Shown one piece after another: positions 16,825 through 26,741 of a stretch of DNA of 44,858 nucleotides. Each line of letters begins with the position of its first letter. Within the stretch, counting starts at the first letter, position 1. The notes beneath the pieces are model-generated. The model was given only the letters and a program-made list of their open reading frames with translations. It was not told the origin of the DNA and ran no database searches. Source of the stretch: Deltaproteobacteria bacterium (lineage in GTDB: Bacteria; Desulfobacterota; Desulfobacteria; Desulfobacterales; B30-G6). The translations under genes were made by a program, and so were the position numbers. The stretch lies in NCBI GenBank assembly GCA_003647375.1, contig QMMS01000003.1, forward strand, positions 1 to 44,858. Direction: 5' to 3'.

Positions 16825-18150
16825 TCAAGGACCGTAAACCAGTTTGGGGAGCCATGTGGCAAGCTGTGGAAACAATACAACGATCGTCAAACCTATAAGT
16901 TGAAAAATGACAAAAGGAATAATCCCCCGATATATATCGCCGGTTGTAACTTCAGGGGGCGTTACCGCTTTCAGATAGAACAGGGAAAATCCAAATGGTG
17001 GCGTCATGAATGATGTCTGCAGGTTAACTGCCAGTAAAACACAAAACCAGATGGGATCAAATCCAAATTCGATCATAATCGGTGCCAGCACCGGAACATG
17101 AATGAATGTTATTTCGATAAAATCGAGAAAGAAACCCATAACAAAGATAAACCCCATGACAATGGCCAGTACCATGCCGTGGGAATACTTACCGGCCAGG
17201 CCGCTCAAAAATTCTCGAACGAGCGTATCACCATCAAGACCGCGAAAAACAAGTCCAAATGCAGCTGCGCCACACAAGATTATGAAGACCATACAGGTGA
17301 GCTTCACGGTGGTACGCATGACCTCCCTCAGCATATTGAGGGAAAATTTTCTATTGATCAATGTCAGCACGGTAGCACCCACCGCGCCCACCGCAGCAGC
17401 CTCTGTGGGAGATGCAATACCGGCAAAAATCGATCCCAGGACGGCAACCATTAAAAAAAGTGGTGGAAACATGGCTTTGCCGACCATGGCCAACAACTGC
17501 CTGCCGGAAATTCCCTGGATCTCTTCCCGTGGGATAGCCGGCGCTATCTCGGGGCGAAAAAAAGCGACGATGGCGATATAAAAGATAAAGAGTCCCACCA
17601 GAATAAGCCCCGGGAGGAGCGCACCCATAAACAAGTCACCGACGGAAACACCGACGATGTCACCGATAAGAACAAGAACGATACTGGGGGGAATAATCTG
17701 GCCAAGCGTGCCGGAAGCGGAAACCGTCCCTGTGGCGAGCTCTTTTTGGTATCCACGTTTTAACATGGTGGGAACCGCCAGCAGTCCCATGGTGACAACC
17801 GTGGCACCAACAATGCCGGTTGATGCGCCAAGCAAGGCACCCACAATAACAACGGATATGGCCAATCCCCCGCGAACACGTCCGAAGAGGATACCCATGG
17901 TATTGAGGAGGTCTTCCGCCAGGCCCGACCGTTCCAGCATAACCCCCATAAACACGAACAGGGGGACGGCGATCAGGGTCACATTGGTCATCCTGCCCCA
18001 GATTCTCAACGGCAGCAGGTTGAAAAAATCCCAGCCGAACCCGATCAATCCAAAGCAGAGGGAGGTTCCCAGGAGCGTAAAGGTTACGGGGAACCCGGCC
18101 ATCAGCAGAATGGTCAAAGCCAGAAACATCCAGGCAGGAAGATATTCCAT
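16825..18150 (-). CDS. dctM: TRAP transporter large permease DctM
   Basis: A 441-residue polytopic membrane protein. It is the large subunit that carries the sodium-driven transport pathway. Family signatures are LAISVVIVGALLGASTGIVGATV, split here as LAISVVIVGALLGAS and TGIVGATV, then GTLGQIIPPSIVLVLIGD and the later FIFVMGFFLDFIEITFI. About 12 hydrophobic segments are visible. The start overlaps the dctQ stop (ATGA). The order dctQ-dctM-dctP on one strand is a complete TRAP system. Confidence 0.94.
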   Translation of the reverse strand: MEYLPAWMFLALTILLMAGFPVTFTLLGTSLCFGLIGFGWDFFNLLPLRIWGRMTNVTLIAVPLFVFMGVMLERSGLAEDLLNTMGILFGRVRGGLAISVVIVGALLGASTGIVGATVVTMGLLAVPTMLKRGYQKELATGTVSASGTLGQIIPPSIVLVLIGDIVGVSVGDLFMGALLPGLILVGLFIFYIAIVAFFRPEIAPAIPREEIQGISGRQLLAMVGKAMFPPLFLMVAVLGSIFAGIASPTEAAAVGAVGATVLTLINRKFSLNMLREVMRTTVKLTCMVFIILCGAAAFGLVFRGLDGDTLVREFLSGLAGKYSHGMVLAIVMGFIFVMGFFLDFIEITFIHVPVLAPIMIEFGFDPIWFCVLLAVNLQTSFMTPPFGFSLFYLKAVTPPEVTTGDIYRGIIPFVIFQLIGLTIVVLFPQLATWLPKLVYGP

Positions 18151-18680
18151 CAGGAATTGACCGCCTCTGTCTTTTCGATTCCCAATATCTGCAGGAGGCT
18201 ATGGATGCCGAGAGATGTCCCTTGCAGCAACAGGAGGCAGAAACCAACGGGAAGGGTTCCTTTTACGATGAATCGGAAGGGGACACCGCCCGGATCAGGC
18301 GAGCCTTCCATGATTGCCCAAGAGGTGTAGACAAATTTAAAGGATGTAACGATGATCATGATACAGCCGGGGAAAAGAAATAAGAGGACACCCACAAGAT
18401 TGATCCAGGCCTTGCCTTTGGTACCGAGACGCTGATACAGAACATCCACCCGAACATGCCCGTCGTGAAGAAGTGTGTAACCCGCCCCGATGAGAAATAT
18501 AAACGCAAACAGATGCCACTCAAGTTCCTGGGTAAAGACAAAACTGGTGCGGAACATGTAGCGCATGACCACATCGACAAAAATGACCAGCACCAGGCCT
18601 AAAGTGACCCAGGCGACACCCCGGCCGACCCATTCATTGAGGACATCGATTCCTTTGGCGATTTTTAATAAAAATTTCAT
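18150..18680 (-). CDS. dctQ: TRAP transporter small permease DctQ
   Basis: A 176-residue membrane protein with four hydrophobic segments (about 20-40, 55-75, 95-115 and 140-160). The family pattern includes the start of helix 1 GRGVAWVTLGLVLVIFVDVV, then QELEWHLFAFIFLIGAGY and HVRVDVLYQRL. It supports the DctM permease. The stop overlaps the dctM start, and the ATG follows about 90 bases from the TetR-family gene, so dctQMP probably has its own promoter. Confidence 0.92.
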   Translation of the reverse strand: MKFLLKIAKGIDVLNEWVGRGVAWVTLGLVLVIFVDVVMRYMFRTSFVFTQELEWHLFAFIFLIGAGYTLLHDGHVRVDVLYQRLGTKGKAWINLVGVLLFLFPGCIMIIVTSFKFVYTSWAIMEGSPDPGGVPFRFIVKGTLPVGFCLLLLQGTSLGIHSLLQILGIEKTEAVNS

Positions 18681-18774
18681 GGCGGCAACAAAGGATTATG
18701 GTTTTTTAACACACCATTGGACAATATAAGAAATAGAAAATTTTGAGTCAAGCATAAACAATGGGGAAAAAGCC

Positions 18775-19404
18775 TTATATTTTTATGCCCCGGCAAAACA
18801 GATCGAAAGCAACTGCAAGTGTCGACTTCAAATAATCCTTGTCCGGGTTGATGACATTTTTGCTTGCTTCCCATAAAATAACGCCTGAAAACAAAGACCA
18901 GAAAATATCGGCAAGTGCGGTTGGATGGCGGTCGATAAAGACACCCTGCTCGATGCCCTCCTCAAAAATACCGGCAATATGGCCCAGCGCCTTTTTTGAC
19001 AACGTCTTTATCTCCGTCAACAGTTCCGGCGAAAGGTTTTTTAACGTTTCACTGGATTGAAGATGAAACATATTGATAATGACCATCGGATCGAACTCAT
19101 ATACCTCGTACATAGCCTCGATGAGTCTGTCCAGCTTTTCAGACGGGTCCTCGCCGGAATTCTGAATCACCTGCGCAACGCGAATGCTCAGAAATTGCAG
19201 AATCCTCAGGGAAAGAGATGCATACAGCTCTTCTTTGTTTTTGAAATAAAGATAAAGCGTCCCAGGGCTCAACTCGGATTCATTGGCAATATCTTCCATG
19301 GTTGTTTTTCTCAAGCCCCTCTTTGAAAATACGCGTTTTGCCGCAACAATGATCTGCTGGCGTCTTCTTTCCTTTTCTCTTCCTTTTCTCTCCTGTATAC
19401 CCAT
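18775..19404 (-). CDS. TetR/AcrR family transcriptional regulator
   Basis: A 209-residue one-domain regulator. The helix-turn-helix is near residues 15-60: IIVAAKRVFSKRG, TTMEDIANESELSPGTLYLYF and KNKEELY. The C-terminal ligand domain has no match I recognise. It sits one base downstream of the FecR-domain gene and about 90 bases upstream of dctQ, so it may regulate its own operon or the TRAP genes; no clear operator was found in the gap. Confidence 0.88.
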   Translation of the reverse strand: MGIQERKGREKERRRQQIIVAAKRVFSKRGLRKTTMEDIANESELSPGTLYLYFKNKEELYASLSLRILQFLSIRVAQVIQNSGEDPSEKLDRLIEAMYEVYEFDPMVIINMFHLQSSETLKNLSPELLTEIKTLSKKALGHIAGIFEEGIEQGVFIDRHPTALADIFWSLFSGVILWEASKNVINPDKDYLKSTLAVAFDLFCRGIKI

Positions 19405-19405
19405 A

Positions 19406-20542
19406 TTAGTTCATCTCTTCGAACAGGTTGCTCTTATTTCCCTGCTCCTTGAATGTTTTCATTTTATCACGCATTTCATCCATGAGATCATCCATGTCTT
19501 CCATAGACATTTTCATCCCTTCTTCGATCATGACATTAAACTCGGCATAAACCATTTCAATATCATCCAGTTGGTTCAAAATATATTCACGCCCCTTGAA
19601 GCGCTTTGAAATTTCCGGATCTTTTGCAAGATCACCATAGCGAGAAAAGAGTCCAAAATGGCACTCCAGTCTTCGTCCATAATAGGCGATCTTCCGGTTC
19701 AGTTCCATATGCTCATCGTTGATTTTTTCAATTTCTATAAGATAGGATTCATATGCTGCGACATCCCCATTTTCTTTTGCTTGGACGGCTTTTTGTTTAA
19801 GCTGTTCCTTTGTGGCCATCAAGTCTGATAAGCGATCCACAAGCGTCTTCAAGTGGTCCTTTCTCTTGTAAATTTCATCATGCACGTAGCCACCGTACTT
19901 CTCACCATCCCCCAGAAGGTTTTCCCTCGATCTTGCCTGATCCCGATCCCAGTCAGGCTGGAAATCAGGCTCGACCCGAATCTTTTTTTGTTCGAAGGAA
20001 ACCTGAGTGCCCTGGTTGGAAGCAAGCGTCTCCCGGACTACCTCATTGTCCACCTCGACCTCACCTGAATTCACCCGTACCAGCATGGTGCCGTCTTCAT
20101 AAGATGCTATTTCGAAGTCCGTCCCCCTGACACCACAAACGGCTGTGGGTGTCTGAACTTCAAAAACTTTTCTTCGCAGTGCTTTCTTACTGATTTTATT
20201 CCATAATTTACCGAAAAAAAGCAGCACCGAATGTTTCTTTTCCACCGGTGATATCATGGTGTTCAAAACAATCTTGCTGTTGGCGTGGACACGAATGATG
20301 CTTTCATCAACCAGCTTGATAAGTCCTTCACTATCATCTCCCGTGGTGATGGTATCTCCAAAAAATACTTCTGTATCACGTCGGGCAACCAGCCGGGTTG
20401 TCTGTTTGGCTCTTTGAATCTCCATGAGGCCGGTCACCTTTTTAACCTGGCCCATCGCAGATTCTTCCGCCATAACAACGCGTGCCGGACATAGAAAAAA
20501 GAACCCCATCAGCAGACAACAAAGATATGTATTTTTTTTCAT
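19406..20542 (-). CDS. FecR domain protein, exported
   Basis: About 378 residues. A signal peptide (MKKNTYLCCLLMGFFFLCPARVV, shown in part) ends near AEES. A FecR-type beta domain spans about 30-180: GQVKKVTGLMEIQR, TEVFFGDTITTGDDS, LVDESIIRVH and VCGVRGTDFEI. The C-terminal half is mostly helical with coiled coil (repeated Glu/Lys, about 220-370). Such proteins scaffold envelope processes but have no fixed function. An AGGAG ribosome binding site supports the ATG at 20542 over an upstream in-frame start. It sits between the RNase gene and the TetR gene. Confidence 0.8.
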   Translation of the reverse strand: MKKNTYLCCLLMGFFFLCPARVVMAEESAMGQVKKVTGLMEIQRAKQTTRLVARRDTEVFFGDTITTGDDSEGLIKLVDESIIRVHANSKIVLNTMISPVEKKHSVLLFFGKLWNKISKKALRRKVFEVQTPTAVCGVRGTDFEIASYEDGTMLVRVNSGEVEVDNEVVRETLASNQGTQVSFEQKKIRVEPDFQPDWDRDQARSRENLLGDGEKYGGYVHDEIYKRKDHLKTLVDRLSDLMATKEQLKQKAVQAKENGDVAAYESYLIEIEKINDEHMELNRKIAYYGRRLECHFGLFSRYGDLAKDPEISKRFKGREYILNQLDDIEMVYAEFNVMIEEGMKMSMEDMDDLMDEMRDKMKTFKEQGNKSNLFEEMN

Positions 20543-20585
20543 TCGTTGGACTCCTGCTTGCCGGCGCCGAGACAATCCCTATCCT

Positions 20586-22598
20586 TTATCCGATAAAAAC
20601 CGCGATTATATTCTTTCTGGCATTGACCTGCTGAATTTTGACCCGCACCAGATCTTCGGGTTTCAAATCAATTCCGCTGGAAAACGATAGATCGCACTCC
20701 AGCATAAAGTCTTTTAGAAGGATTGAATACGCATTTCGTTTTTTGCTGATGACGATAGCCTCTGTCCTTTCGCCAATCAACTTCTCGAGATGCTTGAGAA
20801 GCCAGTACCGGTTGCGGTTGTACTGAATCCGTGAAACAACGCCCATGGTTACTCCAAGCGTCTGGATCAAATAATTAATTTCCTCTTTTGAGTAGGGTTT
20901 GTCAAGACCCAGAACAGCCCTTATCTGTCTTTGCGTCACCAAATCGAAATATTTCCTAATAGGCGACGTTGCGGTCACATAGGCTTCTAAGCCCAGGCCG
21001 GCATGATGATGGGCCTCATGTCCCAGGGCAAATCGATTGAGCAATTTTCGCTGCGCCCAGTTTTGATAAAGTGTGCCCTCATTGTTTTTAAAAAGACGTC
21101 CCCGAGGCTCCGGCTGAGATCTGAAAATCGCCGGTACCTGGTGATCGGATAAAAATTTGGCCATAAGCCAGTTGGCCATTATCATCAACTCCGCCACCAG
21201 CATTCTGCCGGGGCTTTCCCGGTTGATTCTGCTGACGGCGGGACTCCCATCCTGGTTAACCCATATATTGATTTCAGGAAGGGTGATTTGGAGCGCTCCC
21301 TGTGCGAGTCGTTTCTGCCGGAACTTTTTAGCGATATCATAGAGCATCCGGATCTCTTCGTCTTCATCGGTAACTGTATTGACATCATAGTAGGACAGTT
21401 GCCGTTGCACGGTAATCAGACTCGGCACAATCTCGACATCGACAATATTACCATAACTGCCGATCTGTACAAATGTGCTGATGGCCGGTCGAAGCTCACC
21501 TGCCTTCAGACTGCAGAGACCTTCGGCAAGACCGGGAGGAATCATAGGTATTTTCCTATCCGGCGTATAGATGGAACTAGCTCTATTGACAGCCTCCTTG
21601 TCAACCAGGCTGTTTTTTTTTATAAAATGCGCCACATCAGAAATATGGATACCCAGTCGATAATGGTCATTCGATTTCTCGATACTCAGGGCATCGTCAT
21701 AATCCATGGTTGCCTGTCCGTCTATGGTTATCAGAGGAAGATCCGTTAAATTGACGCGTTTGGTCCCGTAGGTGGTTTCGGTGTTTGAGTAATAGGCGTC
21801 TTTTACCAGCCTCTCGGCACTTCCCTTGACATCTTCAGGAAAATCAGGTGATATGCCATGTCGAATGAGATCCAGATTTTCATCCTTGTCCCATACGTCG
21901 AGGTTGACAAAAACCTGAAGAAGTCTACTGTCCTCCATGCCGATACCCACCCCCTTGAGGATCTTTTTGCCCAGTGAGTAGTATCGACTTTCCTTTTGAT
22001 TCAGGTAGGCCAACGTCAATATTTCTATGATATCCTTCTGCTCATCTTCTGAAAGATCTAACGGGGAGAGAGTCTCATTATGGATGAGATGTTTTATCCA
22101 GCGGCTACCGTTGGTAACGATCCGCTCGATACGTGCATTTTCTTTATCCCGATTGTCCAACTGGATGACTTTTTCCTCGGAATGGGGGAAAAATCGGCTG
22201 CCATTAAATTTAAAATAACGCCTGTTGTTAAAAAAAGCCCTAACCACTGCGGATTCATGATCTGCAGAAGGGTTCTCGGGAAAACAAAATTCGGTCATGG
22301 TCTCGAGATCAATCCATTCTTGCTCAGAGTTCAGAACTTCCCATAATTCTTTGACGTCCACATGCTCGATCAATGCTTTTCGCCTGCTGGAGATTTCCTT
22401 GAGAGTCTCCACCAATATCTCCCTTCCCAAGGAAAGCTCCAGATGGCGGTTGCATCGGTGTGTCAACCGATCGGCCGAAAGCGTGACTTCACGATTGGCT
22501 TCGGTCAAAAGGCGCAACCTCAGTTTTTTTATTTCTAAAATGACCGCACAGACCATCTTTTGACGATCAATAAATTCCACAACATTTCCTAGCTCCAT
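20586..22598 (-). CDS. RNB domain ribonuclease, RNase II/R family
   Basis: About 670 residues. The 3'-5' exoribonuclease core has the four-aspartate signature ITIDGQATMDYDDALS near residues 290-305 and the GIHISDVAHF segment. IYTPDRKIPMIPPGLAEGLCSL follows, given here in shortened form as IYTPDRKIPMIPPGL. ATSPIRKYFDLV is the conserved late motif. A short S1-like tail ends the protein (VRVKIQQVNARKNIIAVF). The ATG at 22598, with an AGGTG upstream, is preferred to an in-frame start at 22616. It heads a likely RNase-FecR-TetR run. Confidence 0.9.
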   Translation of the reverse strand: MELGNVVEFIDRQKMVCAVILEIKKLRLRLLTEANREVTLSADRLTHRCNRHLELSLGREILVETLKEISSRRKALIEHVDVKELWEVLNSEQEWIDLETMTEFCFPENPSADHESAVVRAFFNNRRYFKFNGSRFFPHSEEKVIQLDNRDKENARIERIVTNGSRWIKHLIHNETLSPLDLSEDEQKDIIEILTLAYLNQKESRYYSLGKKILKGVGIGMEDSRLLQVFVNLDVWDKDENLDLIRHGISPDFPEDVKGSAERLVKDAYYSNTETTYGTKRVNLTDLPLITIDGQATMDYDDALSIEKSNDHYRLGIHISDVAHFIKKNSLVDKEAVNRASSIYTPDRKIPMIPPGLAEGLCSLKAGELRPAISTFVQIGSYGNIVDVEIVPSLITVQRQLSYYDVNTVTDEDEEIRMLYDIAKKFRQKRLAQGALQITLPEINIWVNQDGSPAVSRINRESPGRMLVAELMIMANWLMAKFLSDHQVPAIFRSQPEPRGRLFKNNEGTLYQNWAQRKLLNRFALGHEAHHHAGLGLEAYVTATSPIRKYFDLVTQRQIRAVLGLDKPYSKEEINYLIQTLGVTMGVVSRIQYNRNRYWLLKHLEKLIGERTEAIVISKKRNAYSILLKDFMLECDLSFSSGIDLKPEDLVRVKIQQVNARKNIIAVFIG

Positions 22599-22712
22599 AA
22601 GAAAACACCTTAACAAGCAACAGCCTGAAAGTCAATGTCTTCAAGCGGTTGACCGGTTGTATTTTATGCCTCAAAACAAGTATGATTGCACCTTTTTGAA
22701 GAATCATGTAAT

Positions 22713-22754
22713 AAGTTTAGATTCCCTGCGCATAAACGCAGGGAATCTAAACTT
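22713..22754 (+). promoter_or_regulatory. perfect 18-bp stem-loop just upstream of the ABC exporter genes
   Basis: AAGTTTAGATTCCCTGCG (22713-22730) pairs without a mismatch with CGCAGGGAATCTAAACTT (22737-22754) across a CATAAA loop. It ends 12 bases before the ATG at 22767 and lies between divergent genes. No T run follows, so it is not a standard terminator. It could be a leader hairpin, a protein operator or a small palindromic repeat. Confidence 0.65.
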
Positions 22755-22766
22755 TGGAACATACGA

Positions 22767-24503
22767 ATGACACCCGTGCAACTGATAAAACCCTATTTTG
22801 TTGAAAACCGACGACTTATTTTGATGGGATTTTTATGCTTGATCCTGGTTGACCTGTTACAACTCTTTGTGCCACGAATTATCAAGCGAGTCATCGACGA
22901 CCTGACGGCGTTTCAAATCGATATAAACGGTCTGGTGGTTTACACCGCTTATATCAGCGGTATCGGTATTGCCATAGGCCTTTTCCGATACCTGTGGCGA
23001 CGCTGTCTCCTGGGGACATCCCGACGCGTCGAGGAAGGCCTTCGCAACCAGCTTTTTACCCATATAGAAACCCTCTCGACCACCTATTTCGACAAAACCC
23101 AGACCGGTGATCTCATGGCACGGGCAACCAATGACATCCAGCAGATACGCATGGCAACCGGGATGGGCATGGTCGCGCTGAACGATGCCATTTTCCTGGG
23201 CGCCGCCGCCATCGGCTTCATGGCCTATATTAATGTTCGTCTGACGCTTTTTGTCCTGATACCGATGCCGTTCATCGTCTTGGGAACTCGATTTTTCGGC
23301 CGGCAGATGCATCGGCGATATCAAGATGTCCAAGGGTCTTTCGCAGACCTGACCGAAGGTGTCCGGGAGCGATTGACCGGCATTCGAATTGTCAAAGCGT
23401 ACGGCACAGAAACGACGGAACAGCAACAGATCGAACAGTTGTCCGGGAAGTATATTCAGAAAAATTTAAACCTTGTGGCTATTACCGGGTCTTTTTTCCC
23501 TTTGATGCTTCTTTTTTCGAACACAAGCCTGGCCATTGTGATATATCTGGGCGGCAGACAAACCATTCTGCAGGAGATTACAGCCGGTGAGTTTGTTGCC
23601 TTTATCAGCTATTTAGGCCTTCTGACATGGCCCATGATGGCCATGGGATGGGTGACCAACCTCATTCAGCGCGGGCGGGCTTCACTGGACCGGATCCATG
23701 CCGTTTTGCAGACACTTCCGGATATCACTGATTCGAAAAATGCTGTCCCTATTCGAAAAGCGACGGGACAACTTCGGTTCAATCATGTCGGGTTGTCATA
23801 TAATAAAACAGATCCGCCAGCCCTCTCCGACATCCAGATGGATCTTGATCCAGGGGAAATATTGGGTATCATCGGACCTCCGGGAAGCGGCAAAACATCC
23901 CTTTTGAATCTGGTTCTGCGCTTTTACGATGTAACCGAAGGTCACATTTTCATGGACGGGGTGGATATTCGTTCCCTCCGTCTTTCCGATCTGAGATCCC
24001 AGATCGCTTATGTGCCACAGGAACCCTTCATGTTCGCCGGCACTATTACAGAAAATCTCACCCTGGGCGACAGGACTTATTCCCGAGACAAGGTCGAACA
24101 AGCGGCCGAACTGGCCTCTATTTACACGACCATCCAATCTTTCCCACTCGGTTTTGAGACCGTTGTGGGTGAAAGGGGCATTATTCTCTCCGGTGGTCAG
24201 AAGCAGCGCATCGCACTGGCACGTGCGCTGCTGAGTCACCGGCCGTTTTTGCTTCTGGACGACCCCATCAGCCAGGTCGACACAGATACCGGATCCAGAA
24301 TTATCAACACCGTCCGGTCATTAGCAGGCCAAAAAACAATTCTGATCGTCTCTCATCGCATTTCGGCCCTAGGGTTTGCGGACCGGATAATGTCTATAAG
24401 CAAGGGTCAAATCATCGAATACGGCACCCATGAAGAACTGATGGCCAACGATAAATATTATGCCCGTACGTTTCGGCTTCAGGAAATCCATTATGCGACA
24501 TGA
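22767..24503 (+). CDS. ABC exporter subunit, MdlA-like (degenerate-site partner)
   Basis: A 578-residue half-transporter with six transmembrane helices (about 1-300) and one nucleotide-binding domain. Walker A is IGPPGSGKTSLLN, the Q loop is AYVPQEPFMFAG, the signature is LSGGQKQRIALARALL, and Walker B is FLLLDDPISQVDTD. The residue after Walker B is Asp, not the catalytic Glu, as in the non-catalytic site of heterodimeric exporters. The upstream hairpin lies in the leader. The stop overlaps the start of the second subunit, so the two form one transporter; the substrate is unknown. Confidence 0.9.
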   Translation: MTPVQLIKPYFVENRRLILMGFLCLILVDLLQLFVPRIIKRVIDDLTAFQIDINGLVVYTAYISGIGIAIGLFRYLWRRCLLGTSRRVEEGLRNQLFTHIETLSTTYFDKTQTGDLMARATNDIQQIRMATGMGMVALNDAIFLGAAAIGFMAYINVRLTLFVLIPMPFIVLGTRFFGRQMHRRYQDVQGSFADLTEGVRERLTGIRIVKAYGTETTEQQQIEQLSGKYIQKNLNLVAITGSFFPLMLLFSNTSLAIVIYLGGRQTILQEITAGEFVAFISYLGLLTWPMMAMGWVTNLIQRGRASLDRIHAVLQTLPDITDSKNAVPIRKATGQLRFNHVGLSYNKTDPPALSDIQMDLDPGEILGIIGPPGSGKTSLLNLVLRFYDVTEGHIFMDGVDIRSLRLSDLRSQIAYVPQEPFMFAGTITENLTLGDRTYSRDKVEQAAELASIYTTIQSFPLGFETVVGERGIILSGGQKQRIALARALLSHRPFLLLDDPISQVDTDTGSRIINTVRSLAGQKTILIVSHRISALGFADRIMSISKGQIIEYGTHEELMANDKYYARTFRLQEIHYAT

Positions 24504-26514
24504 CATGGGATACTTTGAAGAAAAAAAACTGGGGAAGTCATATGACACAAGACTTCTCAAACGGCTTTTTCCCTTTTTGAAACCATACCATTTGATGATT
24601 CTGGTATCTATTTTTCTGGTCATGCTGATCACGCTCCTCGATCTGGCGATCCCCTATGTTACCAAGATCGCCATTGATCAATACATTGTCCCTAAAATGG
24701 ATACCGAGGTTCTCAAAGAAATGAGACCGGGTAAGACGGCAGCGCCATCCCGCTACTTGAAAGTAAAACCAGGAGACCCCGGGATCCGGACTGTCCTTGA
24801 AAACCATCCCGACCTGTTTGAAAAAAAAGGCCAATGGGTCATTATTTCATACCAGCATCTATCCAGACTCGAACCTGAGGATATCGCTGTCTTGAGAAAA
24901 GACGACCTGTCCGGTATCGGCCGGCTCGGTGGTATTTTTCTGTTAATCATCATCCTCAGTTTTGGTCTCAATTTCCTGCAGAAAATCATCATGGAATACA
25001 CCGGTTACAGAATGATGAACGATCTGAGACTGAATCTCTTCCACCACATCCAGTACCTGTCCATATCTTTTTTTACCCAAAACCCGGTCGGTCGCCTCGT
25101 CACCCGGATTACCAACGACATCCAGAATATGCATGAGCTATTTACCTCGGTGATATCGCTTGTATTTAAAGATCTGTTCCTGCTTGTGGGTATCGCCACT
25201 GTCCTGCTCATCATGAACTGGAAACTGGCACTGGTTTCTTTTCTGGTACTGCCCCTGGTTGTTTATACAAGCCTTGCTTTCTCGGGCCGTATCCGTGATG
25301 CCTTCAGGGCGCTGCGAATAAAGATTGCCGAAATCAATACTACCCTTTCGGAAATGATTGACGGCATCAGCGTCATCCAGTCCTTTTGCAAGGAAAAAGT
25401 GGCAGCTGATAATTTTTCCCGACTGAATCATGAATACTATCTGGCCGGCATGCGTCAAATCAATGTTCTGGCCGTGTTCATGCCTCTTATAGAGGTATTC
25501 GGGATTGCCACTGTCTCCGTTATCATTTTTTATGGCGGTAAAAACGTCCTCGAGGGGCAGATCAGCCTCGGTGTTCTGGTGGCATTTATTTCCTATATGC
25601 GCATGTTTTTCAGACCTATCCGGGATCTTGCAGAAAAATACAACATCCTCCAGAATGCTCTGGCGTCGGCTGAGCGAATCTTTCTGATTCTCGATACAAA
25701 CAATTCCATAGACGGCGTTGAAAACGAATCGGACAGCGTGCAACCGGCTACTGACCTGAATGTTGTGGAAAAGATAGAATCCCTTGCACTTGAAAACGTA
25801 TCATTTTCCTATATACCGTCGGAACCGGTTTTAAAAAGCATATCTTTAAGCCTCCGGGCGGGCGAAACCACGGCAATCATTGGTGCGACAGGCTCCGGTA
25901 AAACATCCATTGCCAACCTTATCATGAAATTTTACGATCCCGTCTCCGGCAACATTCTTTTAAATGGACAGAATATCAAAAATATCCCTGCAACACGATA
26001 TCGATCCAAAATTGCACTGGTTACCCAGGATCCCTTTTTGTTCACTGACACTGTTTTTGCCAATATCTGGCGGGATCGACAGGATATTTCCGAAAAAGAA
26101 ATTGCCCGTGTCCTAACGGCGGCAAACTGCAAAGAATTGATTGAAAAACAGCCGAATGGTATCCACACTGTCTTAACTAGGGGGGGAACTGCTTTGTCGA
26201 GTGGTGAACGACAACTGATATCCATTGCCCGGGCATTCGCGCGGAGTCCGGAATTGATTATCCTGGACGAGGCCACATCCTATATCGATTCACTGACGGA
26301 AGATGTCATTCAGGATGCCCTTTCCAAACTGATGGCGGGAAGAACCGCTCTGGTGATCGCCCACAGACTCTCCACGGTGAGACATGCCGATAAAATCATC
26401 GTCATCGATAAAGGCAGCATCCTGGAAATCGGAAACCATGACACCCTCATGAAAAAACAGGGTTCTTATTTCCGAATGAATCATCTGCAGCATTGCCTAG
26501 GAGAGGCGTGTTAG
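24493..26514 (+). CDS. ABC exporter subunit, MdlB-like (catalytic-site partner)
   Basis: A 673-residue half-transporter. Helix 1 is followed by an insert of about 80 residues (roughly 65-145) before helix 2, longer than in MdlB. Walker A is IGATGSGKTSIAN, Walker B is LIILDEATSYIDS with the catalytic Glu, and the signature is LSSGERQLISIARA instead of LSGGQ. Together with the partner's Asp this gives one normal and one weak ATP site. The ATG at 24493 overlaps the previous gene and has AGGA 8 bases upstream; the ATG at 24505 is less well placed. Confidence 0.9.
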   Translation: MRHDMGYFEEKKLGKSYDTRLLKRLFPFLKPYHLMILVSIFLVMLITLLDLAIPYVTKIAIDQYIVPKMDTEVLKEMRPGKTAAPSRYLKVKPGDPGIRTVLENHPDLFEKKGQWVIISYQHLSRLEPEDIAVLRKDDLSGIGRLGGIFLLIIILSFGLNFLQKIIMEYTGYRMMNDLRLNLFHHIQYLSISFFTQNPVGRLVTRITNDIQNMHELFTSVISLVFKDLFLLVGIATVLLIMNWKLALVSFLVLPLVVYTSLAFSGRIRDAFRALRIKIAEINTTLSEMIDGISVIQSFCKEKVAADNFSRLNHEYYLAGMRQINVLAVFMPLIEVFGIATVSVIIFYGGKNVLEGQISLGVLVAFISYMRMFFRPIRDLAEKYNILQNALASAERIFLILDTNNSIDGVENESDSVQPATDLNVVEKIESLALENVSFSYIPSEPVLKSISLSLRAGETTAIIGATGSGKTSIANLIMKFYDPVSGNILLNGQNIKNIPATRYRSKIALVTQDPFLFTDTVFANIWRDRQDISEKEIARVLTAANCKELIEKQPNGIHTVLTRGGTALSSGERQLISIARAFARSPELIILDEATSYIDSLTEDVIQDALSKLMAGRTALVIAHRLSTVRHADKIIVIDKGSILEIGNHDTLMKKQGSYFRMNHLQHCLGEAC

Positions 26515-26552
26515 CCCGAATCCTAATATGAGCGTTTCATGAAATATTCGGG
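26515..26552. repeat. short inverted repeat with TTTCATGAAA core
   Basis: CCCGAAT and ATTCGGG form an inverted repeat around CCTAATATGAGCG and TTTCATGAAA just after the ABC stop codon. A related motif, ACCCGAACATTTCATGAAAA, occurs at 5995-6014 between parA and the M48 gene. No T run is present. Confidence 0.4.
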
Positions 26553-26741
26553 ATAATTGCTTGCCAAAGCCATCTTCCCATGATAGCGATTAGGCCAGTC
26601 AATTCTGACAGGCCTTCAATCCTCGATGATGCTCAGTCAGGGTTAAACGATTTGTCCAAGAAAAACCACGGCACATAGAAAATATTACGCTTTGTTTTAG
26701 CGTATCCCTTGAAACTCATTAATATGAAGGAGGTTGAACCA

